Shown: positions 1 to 8,137 of the stretch, piece by piece | How positions within the stretch are numbered: the first letter of the stretch is position 1 | How the letters are laid out: each line of letters opens with the position of its first letter | Origin: Bacteroides stercorirosoris | Lineage (GTDB): Bacteria > Bacteroidota > Bacteroidia > Bacteroidales > Bacteroidaceae | Direction of reading: 5' to 3' | Assembly: GCF_900142015.1 (NCBI RefSeq) | Contig: NZ_FQZN01000024.1 | Span: 35,277 to 99,276, forward strand | DNA length: 64,000 bases | Program-made: the position numbers and the translations under genes | Notes under the pieces: model-generated | What the model was told of the DNA's origin: nothing | What the model saw: only the letters and a program-made list of their open reading frames with translations | Database searches by the model: none

Positions 1-13
1 CACATGGGCTTTT

Positions 14-95
14 GCCCTTACAGGGCGTAAGATTGTGGGAGCATCCATTACCCAGGGTGTTACCCTGGGCTATAAGATAAAAGCCTTTCAGGCTT
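14..95. repeat. REP-like cluster of three short hairpins upstream of gadB
   Basis: Three perfect palindromes follow each other: GCCCT-TAC-AGGGC at 14-26, CCCAGGGT-GTT-ACCCTGGG at 51-69, and AAGCCT-TTC-AGGCTT at 81-95. The arrangement looks like the dispersed extragenic hairpin elements common in Bacteroides genomes. It sits about 150 bp before gadB and may end or stabilise a transcript from the left. The rest of 96-249 shows no clear gene; the gadB promoter should be there but no convincing TAnnTTTG box was found. Confidence 0.6.
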
Positions 96-249
96 AGGGG
101 ATACACGCTGGTAAATTATCATTTACCTTCCCTTTAATAAACGCCAAAATATGTAAAACCCCGGAACTTTCCTCTGCAAACGCCGTTGTTGTGGGAAATT
201 CGACGGGGAAAATCCTCGCCGCCTAAACCTAAACTAAAATATTAGTAAA

Positions 250-1692
250 ATGGAAGATGTAAATTTCAGAAAAGGTGATGCCAAAACAGAAGTGTTTGGA
301 TCAAACAGAATGTTGCAACCCTCTCCGGTAGAGAAGATCCCTGATGGACCTACTACTCCCGAGATTGCTTATCAGATGGTAAAAGACGAAACTTTCGCTC
401 AAACTCAACCCCGTCTGAATCTGGCCACTTTCGTTACCACTTATATGGACGACTACGCCACCAAGCTGATGAACGAGGCTATCAACATCAACTACATTGA
501 CGAAACGGAATATCCCCGTATCGCCGTGATGAACGGAAAATGTATCAACATCGTAGCAAACCTGTGGAACTCTCCGGAAAAGGATACTTGGAAAACAGGT
601 GCGCTGGCCATTGGTTCAAGTGAAGCATGTATGTTGGGCGGCGTGGCAGCATGGTTGCGTTGGCGTAAAAAACGCCAGGCTCAAGGCAAACCTTTCGATA
701 AACCTAATTTCGTTATCTCAACCGGTTTCCAGGTAGTATGGGAAAAGTTCGCACAGTTGTGGCAGATTGAAATGCGTGAAGTGCCTTTGACCCTTGACAA
801 GACTACTCTTGATCCGGAAGAAGCCTTGAAGATGTGTGATGAAAACACCATTTGTATCGTACCTATTCAGGGTGTGACATGGACCGGACTGAACGATGAC
901 GTAGAAGCACTGGACAAAGCTCTCGATGCTTACAACGCCAAGACCGGTTACGATATCCCTATCCATGTAGATGCTGCCAGTGGTGGTTTCATCCTGCCGT
1001 TCCTCTATCCTGAAACGAAATGGGACTTCCGTTTGAAGTGGGTTCTCTCTATCAGCGTCAGCGGACATAAGTTCGGTCTCGTTTATCCGGGTCTGGGTTG
1101 GGTTTGCTGGAAAGGCAAAGAATATCTGCCCGAAGAAATGTCATTCAGCGTAAACTATCTGGGTGCAAACATTACTCAGGTCGGCTTGAACTTCTCCCGT
1201 CCTGCTGCTCAAATCCTGGGTCAGTACTACCAATTCATTCGCTTAGGATTCCAGGGATACAAAGAAGTGCAGTATAATTCGCTGACCATTGCGAAGTATA
1301 TCCATGACGAAATCGCCAAGATGGAACCGTTCGTCAACTATTCAGAAGAAGTGGTGAACCCGTTGTTCATCTGGTACATGAAACCGGAGTACACCAAGAA
1401 TGCTAAATGGACGTTGTACGACCTTCAGGATAAACTGTCGCAACATGGTTGGATGGTACCGGCTTATACCCTGCCTTCTAAACTGGACGACTACGTCGTA
1501 ATGCGTGTGGTAGTACGCCAGGGCTTCAGCCGCGACATGGCAGACATGTTGCTGGGCGACATCAAGAATGCTATCACTGAACTGGAGAAATTGGATTATC
1601 CTACTCCTACCCGCATGGCTCAGGAAAAGAACTTGCCGGTAGAAGCTAAAGTGTTCAATCACGGTTGTAAAGCTCACAAAGCAGCAAAATAA
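250..1692 (+). CDS. gadB: Glutamate decarboxylase
   Basis: PLP enzyme that converts glutamate to GABA and CO2, consuming a cytoplasmic proton; the core of glutamate-dependent acid resistance. At 480 residues it is close to E. coli GadB (about 466). HVDAASGGF near residue 239 holds the aspartate that contacts the PLP ring nitrogen, and SVSGHKFG places the Schiff-base lysine at about residue 274. The ATG at 250 gives the expected N-terminus; no strong Shine-Dalgarno is seen, as is usual in Bacteroides. glsA follows after 66 bp and gadC lies about 2.7 kb downstream, so substrate supply, decarboxylation and antiport are clustered. Identity is very secure. Confidence 0.97.
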   Translation: MEDVNFRKGDAKTEVFGSNRMLQPSPVEKIPDGPTTPEIAYQMVKDETFAQTQPRLNLATFVTTYMDDYATKLMNEAININYIDETEYPRIAVMNGKCINIVANLWNSPEKDTWKTGALAIGSSEACMLGGVAAWLRWRKKRQAQGKPFDKPNFVISTGFQVVWEKFAQLWQIEMREVPLTLDKTTLDPEEALKMCDENTICIVPIQGVTWTGLNDDVEALDKALDAYNAKTGYDIPIHVDAASGGFILPFLYPETKWDFRLKWVLSISVSGHKFGLVYPGLGWVCWKGKEYLPEEMSFSVNYLGANITQVGLNFSRPAAQILGQYYQFIRLGFQGYKEVQYNSLTIAKYIHDEIAKMEPFVNYSEEVVNPLFIWYMKPEYTKNAKWTLYDLQDKLSQHGWMVPAYTLPSKLDDYVVMRVVVRQGFSRDMADMLLGDIKNAITELEKLDYPTPTRMAQEKNLPVEAKVFNHGCKAHKAAK

Positions 1693-1707
1693 TTAAGGGA
1701 ACCAATC

Positions 1708-1739
1708 AACAAGGGGACAAGCCAACTCGTCCCCTTGTC
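1708..1739. terminator. Hairpin between gadB and glsA
   Basis: The inverted repeat ACAAGGGGAC / GTCCCCTTGT encloses a 12-nt loop and ends 19 nt before the glsA ATG. There is no long T-run after it, so it could be a partial terminator, an mRNA processing or stability element, or a member of the TTGACAAG hairpin family seen elsewhere in this window. Confidence 0.5.
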
Positions 1740-1758
1740 AATTCTAAAAAGAAAACTT

Positions 1759-2724
1759 ATGGATAAAAAGATTTCAATCTCTCAACTAAAAGAGGTTGCC
1801 CAGGAAGCCTATGAACAGGTAAAGGGTAACACCGGGGGAAAAAATGCCGATTACATCCCCTACCTTGCCAACATCGACAAGAATCTGTTCGGTATCAGCA
1901 TCTGTCTGATGAACGGACAAACCATTAATATAGGTGACACTGACTACCGCTTCGGTATAGAATCTGTTTCCAAAGTACATACAGCCATCCTTATCCTCCG
2001 TCAATACGGAGCACAGAAGGTGCTGGATATGATTGGTGCAGATGCTACAGGATTACCTTTCAACTCAATCATCGCCATTTTGCTGGAGAATGATCACCCT
2101 TCTACCCCATTGGTAAATGCGGGTGCCATCTCAGCATGTTCCATGGTTGAGCCTGTGGGCAATTCGGATAAGAAATGGGAAGCTATCGTTCAGAATATTA
2201 CTGATTTGTGCGGTTCAGCTCCACAATTGATTGATGAGCTGTATAAGTCGGAAACGGCTACGAACTTCAACAACCGCTCTATTGCATGGTTACTGAAGAA
2301 CTACAACCGTATCTACGATAATCCGGATATGGCACTCGACTTGTACACTCGTCAATGTTCATTAGGTATCACTGCCGGACAACTGGCGATTGCTGCTGGA
2401 ACCATCGCCAACAGTGGTGTAAACCCTGTCACCAAGAAAGAAGTGTTTGAAGCTTCATTAGCTCCGAAGATTACTTCCATGATTTCTACCGTAGGTTTCT
2501 ACGAACATTCAGGTGACTGGATGTACACTGCCGGCATACCTGCCAAGAGCGGTGTAGGTGGTGGAGTTATGTCTGTACTGCCCGGAGTATTCGGCGCAGC
2601 TGCATTCGCACCTCCTTTGGATGAAGCGGGGAATTCTGTTAAATCACAACTCGCCATCAAGTATATCATGAACAAATTGGGTTTGGGCGTGTTCAATGGT
2701 GACCGTGTGACTATTGTAGAATAA
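1759..2724 (+). CDS. glsA: Glutaminase A
   Basis: Hydrolyses glutamine to glutamate and ammonia. In acid resistance this feeds GadB with glutamate and the ammonia itself buffers protons. The 321-residue protein has the serine-dependent glutaminase fold, with the S-x-x-K nucleophile motif in ESVSKVH near residue 65, the NAGA segment and a C-terminal SGVGGG loop. An in-frame TTG lies 8 codons upstream inside the hairpin stem region; the ATG at 1759 (MDKKISISQL) is preferred because it matches the family N-terminus. Most likely co-transcribed with gadB. Confidence 0.95.
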   Translation: MDKKISISQLKEVAQEAYEQVKGNTGGKNADYIPYLANIDKNLFGISICLMNGQTINIGDTDYRFGIESVSKVHTAILILRQYGAQKVLDMIGADATGLPFNSIIAILLENDHPSTPLVNAGAISACSMVEPVGNSDKKWEAIVQNITDLCGSAPQLIDELYKSETATNFNNRSIAWLLKNYNRIYDNPDMALDLYTRQCSLGITAGQLAIAAGTIANSGVNPVTKKEVFEASLAPKITSMISTVGFYEHSGDWMYTAGIPAKSGVGGGVMSVLPGVFGAAAFAPPLDEAGNSVKSQLAIKYIMNKLGLGVFNGDRVTIVE

Positions 2725-2783
2725 AGAACAATCTCTCTTTTTCATAAATAAAAGGCGTCGTCAGTCCGGAGAGGATAGGCGGC

Positions 2784-2956
2784 GCTTGTACTTTTCTTTT
2801 GTCTTGAGACAAAAGAAAAGATACCAAAAGAAAAACTCAAGGCTGCACTTCCGGTGCTACTCCGGTACTGCCATCCGCAGACGGGGCTCGAACTCGCTTC
2901 GCTCAAACAGATCGCCCCTTACCTGCGTCTGACAGCACCTACGCTTACGCACCTAC
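2784..2956 (+). repeat. Left arm of a 173-bp inverted repeat
   Basis: Pairs with 3284-3456 in opposite orientation; both arms are 173 bp and match closely, with scattered substitutions. The outer end carries a hairpin (CTTTTCTTTTGTC / GACAAAAGAAAAG) that resembles a terminator for glsA. The sequence has no coding character: reading frames in it are short and run through the stems. The style (hairpin plus a GC-rich block containing GGGGCTCGAACTCGCTTCG) is that of a dispersed Bacteroides intergenic element. Confidence 0.75.
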
Positions 2957-3004
2957 AGTGAGGCCGGGAGACCATGCGGCGTAAAGTAAGTCACTTCCTA
3001 TTAT

Positions 3005-3180
3005 GGAAATTCTGTTTACCCCAAATGGTAACTTTGTTAACCCCACACAGTAACTCCATTTACATGCCGAGGTAAAGGTCGTTACATACCGAGGTAAAGA
3101 GCGTTACAATAAGTGGTAAAGGTCGTTACATACGGCAGTAAATGCTTTTACATTAGGCAGTAAACAATCGGTAAATATTA
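3005..3180. repeat. Array of eight 22-bp dyad units (array A)
   Basis: Units begin at 3005, 3027, 3049, 3071, 3093, 3115, 3137 and 3159, exactly 22 bp apart. The core is RGTAAM-N4-KTTACM, an imperfect dyad GTAAM...KTTAC, followed by a variable 6-nt tail. The last unit contains an extra GGTAA half a period later. The array is centred between the arms of the 173-bp inverted repeat. Array B (21227-21380) is its unit-by-unit relative in opposite orientation. The function is unknown; even spacing of about two helical turns suggests a protein-binding array. Confidence 0.8.
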
Positions 3181-3283
3181 TCTATTGATTATCAACAAAC
3201 TAACAAAACCTCATCAGTAATCTATCATCCATTTCTGTACAAACACAAACTAATCCCCCACCGCGCAGCCCTCCGGCATAGGC

Positions 3284-3456
3284 GTAGGTGCGTAAGCGTA
3301 GGCACTGTCAGGCGCAGGTAAGGGGCGATCTGTTTGAGCGAAGCGAGTTCGAGCCCCGTCTGCGAATGGCAGTGTCGGAGTAGCACCGGAGACGTAGCCG
3401 GGGTCCCTTTCTTTTTGGTATCTTTTTCTTTCGGGACAAGCCGAAAGAAAAAGTAC
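3284..3456 (-). repeat. Right arm of a 173-bp inverted repeat
   Basis: Inverted partner of 2784-2956. The outer end has the stem TTTTCTTTCGG / CCGAAAGAAAA and lies just beyond the stop codon of the leftward ion-channel gene, where it can serve as its terminator. Together the two arms and array A fill the 2725-3468 gap between convergent genes; no protein gene is supported there. Confidence 0.75.
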
Positions 3457-3468
3457 ACACACACAACA

Positions 3469-4197
3469 TTACTTTATATCCCCTCCCTGCAACTCCTTAT
3501 AATACTCTTGTTTCTTCTGGTTCCTCCTCTGCACCAGACTCGTCACATACACCGTAAATATCGGAAACATCATCATACCCAATGCCGCCAGCAAAACCGA
3601 CAGCACACGCCCCGTCACCGTCACAGCAATAATATTGGAACCAACCGTCGTTACGTCCATAAACGCCCACCACAAAGCATCCCCATAGCCTGTAACCAAT
3701 GTATTCACCCCATGCTCCATAACATAAAAAGCCAGACTGGAGAAATAAACCGTAGCAAGCAAAGTCGTCAGGTAGGTAACAAACAGACCGGATGCCTTAT
3801 TATACGTCAACCACCCCACCACAATGGCCAATGCATAACCACCGCGCACTAAAGGAATAAAACGCAATAGGTAAGTGATTTCTTCGGAAAACGTCCATCC
3901 GGCCCAGGAAATAATGCTCTGGTAAGGGATAGCTACCAGAAGAAAAACGAAGTGAGTGGCAAAATAACGTCCTTTATGCTTTGCTAAAAACCACTCCAGA
4001 ATGAAGTCCAGCAAAAACAATACGCACACCGCAAACTGAACCTTCATAAATACCGTCTGAGTATAGAAAGGAATACCCTTGAATGTATCTACTGAAATAC
4101 TAACCACTAAAAACAACGAAAGTAACAGAATCACAATGTGTAAGACACCATAAATTCCCTTCTCTCGTAATGCAAATTCTGAAAGAGCCATTTTCAT
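3469..4197 (-). CDS. Voltage-gated-like ion channel family protein of the gad locus
   Basis: A 242-residue membrane protein with about six hydrophobic segments, resembling compact potassium or ion-transport channels. The pore loop reads ALWWAFMDVTTVGSN before the last helix. The P-loop position is right, but the canonical filter TVGYGD is replaced by TTVGSN, so potassium selectivity cannot be assumed. It lies between glsA and gadC on the opposite strand. Such channel genes are frequent partners of gadB/glsA/gadC in Bacteroides, possibly balancing charge during proton or amino-acid flux (inference). An internal ATG two codons on (MALSEF) is an alternative start. Confidence 0.75.
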   Translation of the reverse strand: MKMALSEFALREKGIYGVLHIVILLLSLFLVVSISVDTFKGIPFYTQTVFMKVQFAVCVLFLLDFILEWFLAKHKGRYFATHFVFLLVAIPYQSIISWAGWTFSEEITYLLRFIPLVRGGYALAIVVGWLTYNKASGLFVTYLTTLLATVYFSSLAFYVMEHGVNTLVTGYGDALWWAFMDVTTVGSNIIAVTVTGRVLSVLLAALGMMMFPIFTVYVTSLVQRRNQKKQEYYKELQGGDIK

Positions 4198-4387
4198 AAT
4201 AATACCTATTATTTATTCTGATTTAATATATTACTGATTTCTGTCTGATTGCCCTAAAACGTCTTGCACAAGACATTTGTTTAAGTGTTAATTTACCAAC
4301 TTTCACTTTATCCCCGAAAACAACTCTACCGGGTCGTTGTTATAGAGACTGATTTTAAAACATATTTTTCACCTAAAACCTTAACTT

Positions 4388-6004
4388 ATGGCAAATATTA
4401 AACAAACAGTGAAGCTGGGTGTGTTCACCCTCGCAATCATGAATGTAACAGCAGTAGTATCCCTACGTGGACTACCTGCCGAGGCCGTGTACGGAATGAG
4501 TTCGGCCTTTTACTATTTATTTGCAGCTATCGTATTCCTTATACCGACGTCACTTGTCGCTGCGGAATTGGCTGCGATGTTCCAGGACAAACAAGGTGGT
4601 GTGTTCCGCTGGGTAGGCGAAGCCTATGGTAAGCGGCTCGGTTTCCTTGCCATCTGGGTGCAATGGATTGAAAGTACCATCTGGTACCCCACCGTATTGA
4701 CATTCGGCGCCGTATCCATCGCCTTCATCGGAATGAACGACGCGCACGATATGTCGTTGGCAAGTAACAAGTACTACACACTCGCCGTAGTGCTCATCAT
4801 CTATTGGCTCGCCACTTTCATCTCATTGAAAGGTATGGGATGGGTAGGTAAAGTAGCCAAAGTCGGTGGTATGGTTGGTACCATTATCCCGGCAGCCTTG
4901 CTGATTATCCTGGGTATCATTTATCTGGCTACAGGCGGACATTCCAATTTGGACTTCCACAGCAGCTTCTTCCCCGATCTGACGAACTTCGACAACGTCG
5001 TACTCGCCGCAAGTATTTTCCTCTTTTATGCCGGTATGGAAATGGGCGGTATCCACGTTAAGGATATAGAAAACCCCTCCAAGAATTATCCGAAAGCAGT
5101 ATTTATCGGTGCAGCTATCACAGTTATCATTTTCGTACTGGGTACTTTCGCACTGGGTGTTATCATTCCGGCCAAAGACATCAGTCTGACACAAAGCTTG
5201 CTGGTTGGTTTCGACAATTACTTCAAGTACATCCATGCTTCCTGGTTATCACCGATCATCGCTATTGCTCTTGCATTCGGTGTGCTGGCAGGTGTATTGA
5301 CTTGGGTTGCCGGTCCGTCCAAAGGTATTTTTGCCGTAGGTAAGGCAGGTTACATGCCCCCGTTCTTCCAGAAGACAAACAAACTGGGTGTACAGAAGAA
5401 CATCCTGTTCGTACAAGGTGGTGCTGTAACAGTATTGAGCCTCTTGTTCGTAGTAATGCCTTCCGTACAGAGTTTCTATCAGATCCTGTCACAGTTGACA
5501 GTAGTTCTTTACCTTATCATGTATATGTTGATGTTTACAGGAGCTATCGTATTGCGTTACAAGATGAAGAAGTTGAACCGTCCGTTCCGTATCGGTAAGG
5601 GTGGTAACGGTTTGATGTGGTTCATCGGCGGACTCGGTTTCTGTGGTTCTCTGTTGGCATTCATCCTGAGCTTTATCCCGCCCAGTCAGATTTCAACGGG
5701 TAGCAATACAGTTTGGTTCTCCGTATTGATTATCGGTGCCATCGTTGTAGTGGCAGCTCCGTTCATCATCTACGCTTGCAAGAAACCGTCCTGGGTTGAC
5801 CCGAACACTAATTTCGAGCCTTTCCACTGGGAAGTACAACCCCAAGTTGCTGCATCTGCTGCAACAGCTACGGCAACAGCTACATCTGCTGCCAAAGCAA
5901 CTACCTCTACAGGAACAACAAGCACAGCTACGGCAACTCCTCATGCAAATCCTACCTCAACCCCCACTGGTACAACAAATAATTCCGGCACACCTAAGTC
6001 GTAG
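4388..6004 (+). CDS. gadC: Glutamate:GABA antiporter
   Basis: APC-superfamily exchanger that imports glutamate and exports GABA, completing the acid-resistance cycle with GadB. The 538-residue protein starts MANIKQTVKLGVFTLAIMNV and has about 12 membrane segments; length and order fit GadC. After the last helix (about residue 465) comes a long, low-complexity tail of Ala and Thr with Ser, Pro and Asn (about residues 485-538). In E. coli GadC a C-terminal peptide plugs the channel at neutral pH; this tail occupies the same place but looks different. The 190-bp upstream gap separates it from the divergent channel gene, so it probably has its own promoter. Confidence 0.93.
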   Translation: MANIKQTVKLGVFTLAIMNVTAVVSLRGLPAEAVYGMSSAFYYLFAAIVFLIPTSLVAAELAAMFQDKQGGVFRWVGEAYGKRLGFLAIWVQWIESTIWYPTVLTFGAVSIAFIGMNDAHDMSLASNKYYTLAVVLIIYWLATFISLKGMGWVGKVAKVGGMVGTIIPAALLIILGIIYLATGGHSNLDFHSSFFPDLTNFDNVVLAASIFLFYAGMEMGGIHVKDIENPSKNYPKAVFIGAAITVIIFVLGTFALGVIIPAKDISLTQSLLVGFDNYFKYIHASWLSPIIAIALAFGVLAGVLTWVAGPSKGIFAVGKAGYMPPFFQKTNKLGVQKNILFVQGGAVTVLSLLFVVMPSVQSFYQILSQLTVVLYLIMYMLMFTGAIVLRYKMKKLNRPFRIGKGGNGLMWFIGGLGFCGSLLAFILSFIPPSQISTGSNTVWFSVLIIGAIVVVAAPFIIYACKKPSWVDPNTNFEPFHWEVQPQVAASAATATATATSAAKATTSTGTTSTATATPHANPTSTPTGTTNNSGTPKS

Positions 6005-6026
6005 GAACATAACCGGAAATCATGGA

Positions 6027-6066
6027 AATGGGACTGTACATATCACTTGTACAGCCCCATTTTTTA
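6027..6066 (+). terminator. gadC terminator
   Basis: Stem AATGGGACTGTACA / TGTACAGCCCCATT followed by a T-run, 22 bp after the gadC stop. The following stretch to 6240 is intergenic and includes a CTCTGTG-type dispersed block at about 6195-6225, with no gene seen. Confidence 0.8.
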
Positions 6067-6246
6067 TGAAGCTATAATGAAATGGGCCGGATTCAGGGGA
6101 AAACTTATGCTTTTGAAAGTAAGGTCATGCCTCGGAGCGGCCTTAAAAAATCCGCTTCATCCGTGCCATCTGCAGATGAAAAGTTAAATTAAAAACTCTG
6201 TGTCCTCCGTATCCTCTGTGGTGAAAAGAATCATATTCGCAAAGAA

Positions 6247-6290
6247 ATGAACGAATCATTTTATTCTCCCCCCTGTTTACACTATCTTTG
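6247..6290 (+). promoter_or_regulatory. rnpB promoter with upstream dyad
   Basis: A perfect Bacteroides -7 box TATCTTTG at 6283-6290 lies 10 bp before the RNA. Upstream at 6247-6259 is the near-palindrome ATGAACGAATCAT. The same dyad and spacing recur at 21559 and 27554, suggesting a shared upstream element. Confidence 0.75.
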
Positions 6291-6300
6291 CAAGATAAAA

Positions 6301-6700
6301 GCAGTTGGTCGGTCTGTCGCTTGCGCTTCGGCGTATGAGGAAAGTCCGGGCAACACAGAGCATCCCACTTCCTAACAGAAAGCTGTCCGCGAGGGTAGAG
6401 TAACGTAGAAGAAAATAACCGCCGGTATCCTCCGGGGTATCGGTAAGGGTGAGAAGGTGGGGTAAGAGCCTACCAGTCTTGTGGTGACACAAGGGCTGTG
6501 CGTCTTGGGAGTTGTAAGGTCATGTAAACCGACGCTATGAGAGCTGCTCGCTCCATGTCGGAGGGTAGACCGCTAAAGCCTGTATGGTGACATGCGGCTC
6601 AGATAAATGACAGACACTTTTCTGAATGAAGAATTATGAATGAACAATGAAGAATTCTCCATGAAGGGAGAGTACAGAACCCGGCTTACAGACTGACTGC
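6301..6700 (+). ncRNA. rnpB: RNase P RNA
   Basis: Catalytic RNA of RNase P, which matures tRNA 5' ends. Recognised by conserved blocks: GAGGAAAGTCCGGGC near 6339, the purine-rich GAGGGTAGAGTAACG, GTAAGAGCCTACCAG near 6463, AGATAAATGACAGA near 6601 and CAGAACCCGGCTTA near 6674. The 5' GCAGTTGGTCGGTCTGT can pair with the 3' ACAGACTGACTGC to close P1, which sets the ends. About 45 nt before the 3' core is AT-rich (GAATGAAGAATTATGAATG) and resembles simple repeats found in nearby spacers, perhaps an expansion of a peripheral helix. A T-run follows the 3' end. Confidence 0.95.
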
Positions 6701-6736
6701 TTTTTTTCTTTTTTAATTCTTCATTCTTCATTGATT

Positions 6737-8053
6737 ATGAATAAACGTATTACTGCTCTTTGGAAGTTTCTGACATACGACATCTGGCGTATTACGGAAG
6801 ACGAAGTCACCAAAACGACTTTCTCCCTCTACAATATAATCAAAACCATCTACCTGTGCATCAACCGCTTCACCAAAGACAGGCTGGTGAACAAAGCTTC
6901 CGCGCTGACCTACAGCACCCTGCTTGCCATAGTGCCCATACTTGCCATCCTATTCGCCATAGCACGCGGTTTCGGCTTCTCCAATCTGATGGAAAACCAG
7001 GTGAGAATGGGATTCGGAGGCCATAACCAGACCACAGAAGTCATCCTCCAGTTCGTAGATTCCTATCTTTCCGAAACCAAGAGCGGCATATTCATCGGAG
7101 TAGGTCTGATCATGTTGTTATGGACGGTTATCAATCTGATCAGCAACATTGAAATTACTTTCAACCGCATCTGGCAAGTAAAGAAAGCACGAAGCATGTA
7201 CCGTAAAATCACAGACTACTTTTCCATGTTTCTGCTGATGCCTATCCTGATTGTGATTTCGGGTGGTCTTTCCATCTTCATGAGTACGACGTTGAAGTAC
7301 ATTGAGGACTTTGTGCTGCTCGCTCCTATCCTGAAATTTCTAATCCGTCTTATCCCTTTTGCCTTGACATGGTTCATGTTTACGGGACTGTATATCTATA
7401 TGCCGAACACCAAAGTGAAATTCAAACATGCACTCATTTCGGGCGTCCTTGCAGGAACGGCACATCAGGCATTTCAGTTCCTATATATCAGCGGTCAGTT
7501 GTGGGTATCACGTTACAATGCCATTTACGGTAGTTTTGCCGCACTCCCGTTGTTCTTACTGTGGCTGCAAATATCATGGACGATCTGCCTGTTCGGTGCA
7601 GAGTTGACGTATGCAGGGCAGAACATACGGAACTTCAGTTTCGATAAGGATACTGAAAACATCAGCCGAAGGTTTCGGGACTTTGTTTCCATCCTTATCA
7701 TGTCCCTCATTGCCAAAAGATTTGAAGAAGATGCCAAACCATACACCGCCGAAGAGATATCGGAAGAATGCCAAATACCCATCCGGCTGACACACCAGAC
7801 TCTTTATGAACTACAGGAAATCAATCTGTTGCACGAAGTAATAGATGAGAACAATGATGATATAGGTTTCCAGCCTTCCATGGATATCAACAAAATGAAT
7901 GTCGCACTCTTATTAGACAGACTCGACACACACGGTTCGGAAGACTTCAAAATAGATAAGGACAAAGAGTTCAGCGAACAATGGAATGTGCTGACTAAAG
8001 CGCGGGAAGAATATTACAGAAGCGCAAGCCATGTGCTACTGAAAGACCTTTAA
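6737..8053 (+). CDS. YihY/BrkB family inner-membrane protein
   Basis: A 438-residue protein. Residues about 35-290 hold the YihY domain with six hydrophobic segments (ALTYSTLLAIVPILAILFAI, LWTVINLISNIE, LFLLWLQISWTICLFGAEL). The C-terminal 130 residues are soluble and resemble a winged helix (YTAEEISEECQIPIRLTHQTL), typical of the longer Bacteroidales forms. Transport or envelope roles have been suggested for the family but substrates are unknown. An in-frame TTG two codons upstream is less likely than the ATG at 6737. Not related to the former RNase BN assignment. Confidence 0.88.
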   Translation: MNKRITALWKFLTYDIWRITEDEVTKTTFSLYNIIKTIYLCINRFTKDRLVNKASALTYSTLLAIVPILAILFAIARGFGFSNLMENQVRMGFGGHNQTTEVILQFVDSYLSETKSGIFIGVGLIMLLWTVINLISNIEITFNRIWQVKKARSMYRKITDYFSMFLLMPILIVISGGLSIFMSTTLKYIEDFVLLAPILKFLIRLIPFALTWFMFTGLYIYMPNTKVKFKHALISGVLAGTAHQAFQFLYISGQLWVSRYNAIYGSFAALPLFLLWLQISWTICLFGAELTYAGQNIRNFSFDKDTENISRRFRDFVSILIMSLIAKRFEEDAKPYTAEEISEECQIPIRLTHQTLYELQEINLLHEVIDENNDDIGFQPSMDINKMNVALLLDRLDTHGSEDFKIDKDKEFSEQWNVLTKAREEYYRSASHVLLKDL

Positions 8054-8060
8054 TAAGTTG

Positions 8061-8123
8061 GGAATGGAGAGTTGAGAGTTGCTGTGCTATCATGCTGCAC
8101 AGCAACTCTCAACTCTCCATTCT
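8061..8123. terminator. Bidirectional hairpin between yihY-like gene and nitroreductase gene
   Basis: A long stem, GGAATGGAGAGTTGAGAG... with its complement ending CTCTCAACTCTCCATTC, fills the gap between two convergent genes. The loop is only about 9 nt. It can terminate both transcripts; the GAGTTGAGAGT text belongs to simple dispersed repeats of the genus. Confidence 0.75.
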
Positions 8124-8137
8124 CAACTTAATATCTC

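Noticed and set aside
2884..2910. tRNA-like text GGGGCTCGAACTCG in the inverted repeat arms
   Set aside because: It resembles a T-arm word, but no acceptor or anticodon arms can be built around it, and it occurs in both arms as part of a repeat.
3005..3180. CRISPR array
   Set aside because: Period is 22 bp with no conserved repeat/unique spacer alternation, and no cas genes are in the window.
3225..3852. Several short frames through the right inverted-repeat arm
   Set aside because: They run through hairpin stems and repeats or antisense to the channel gene; no start signals or recognisable products.
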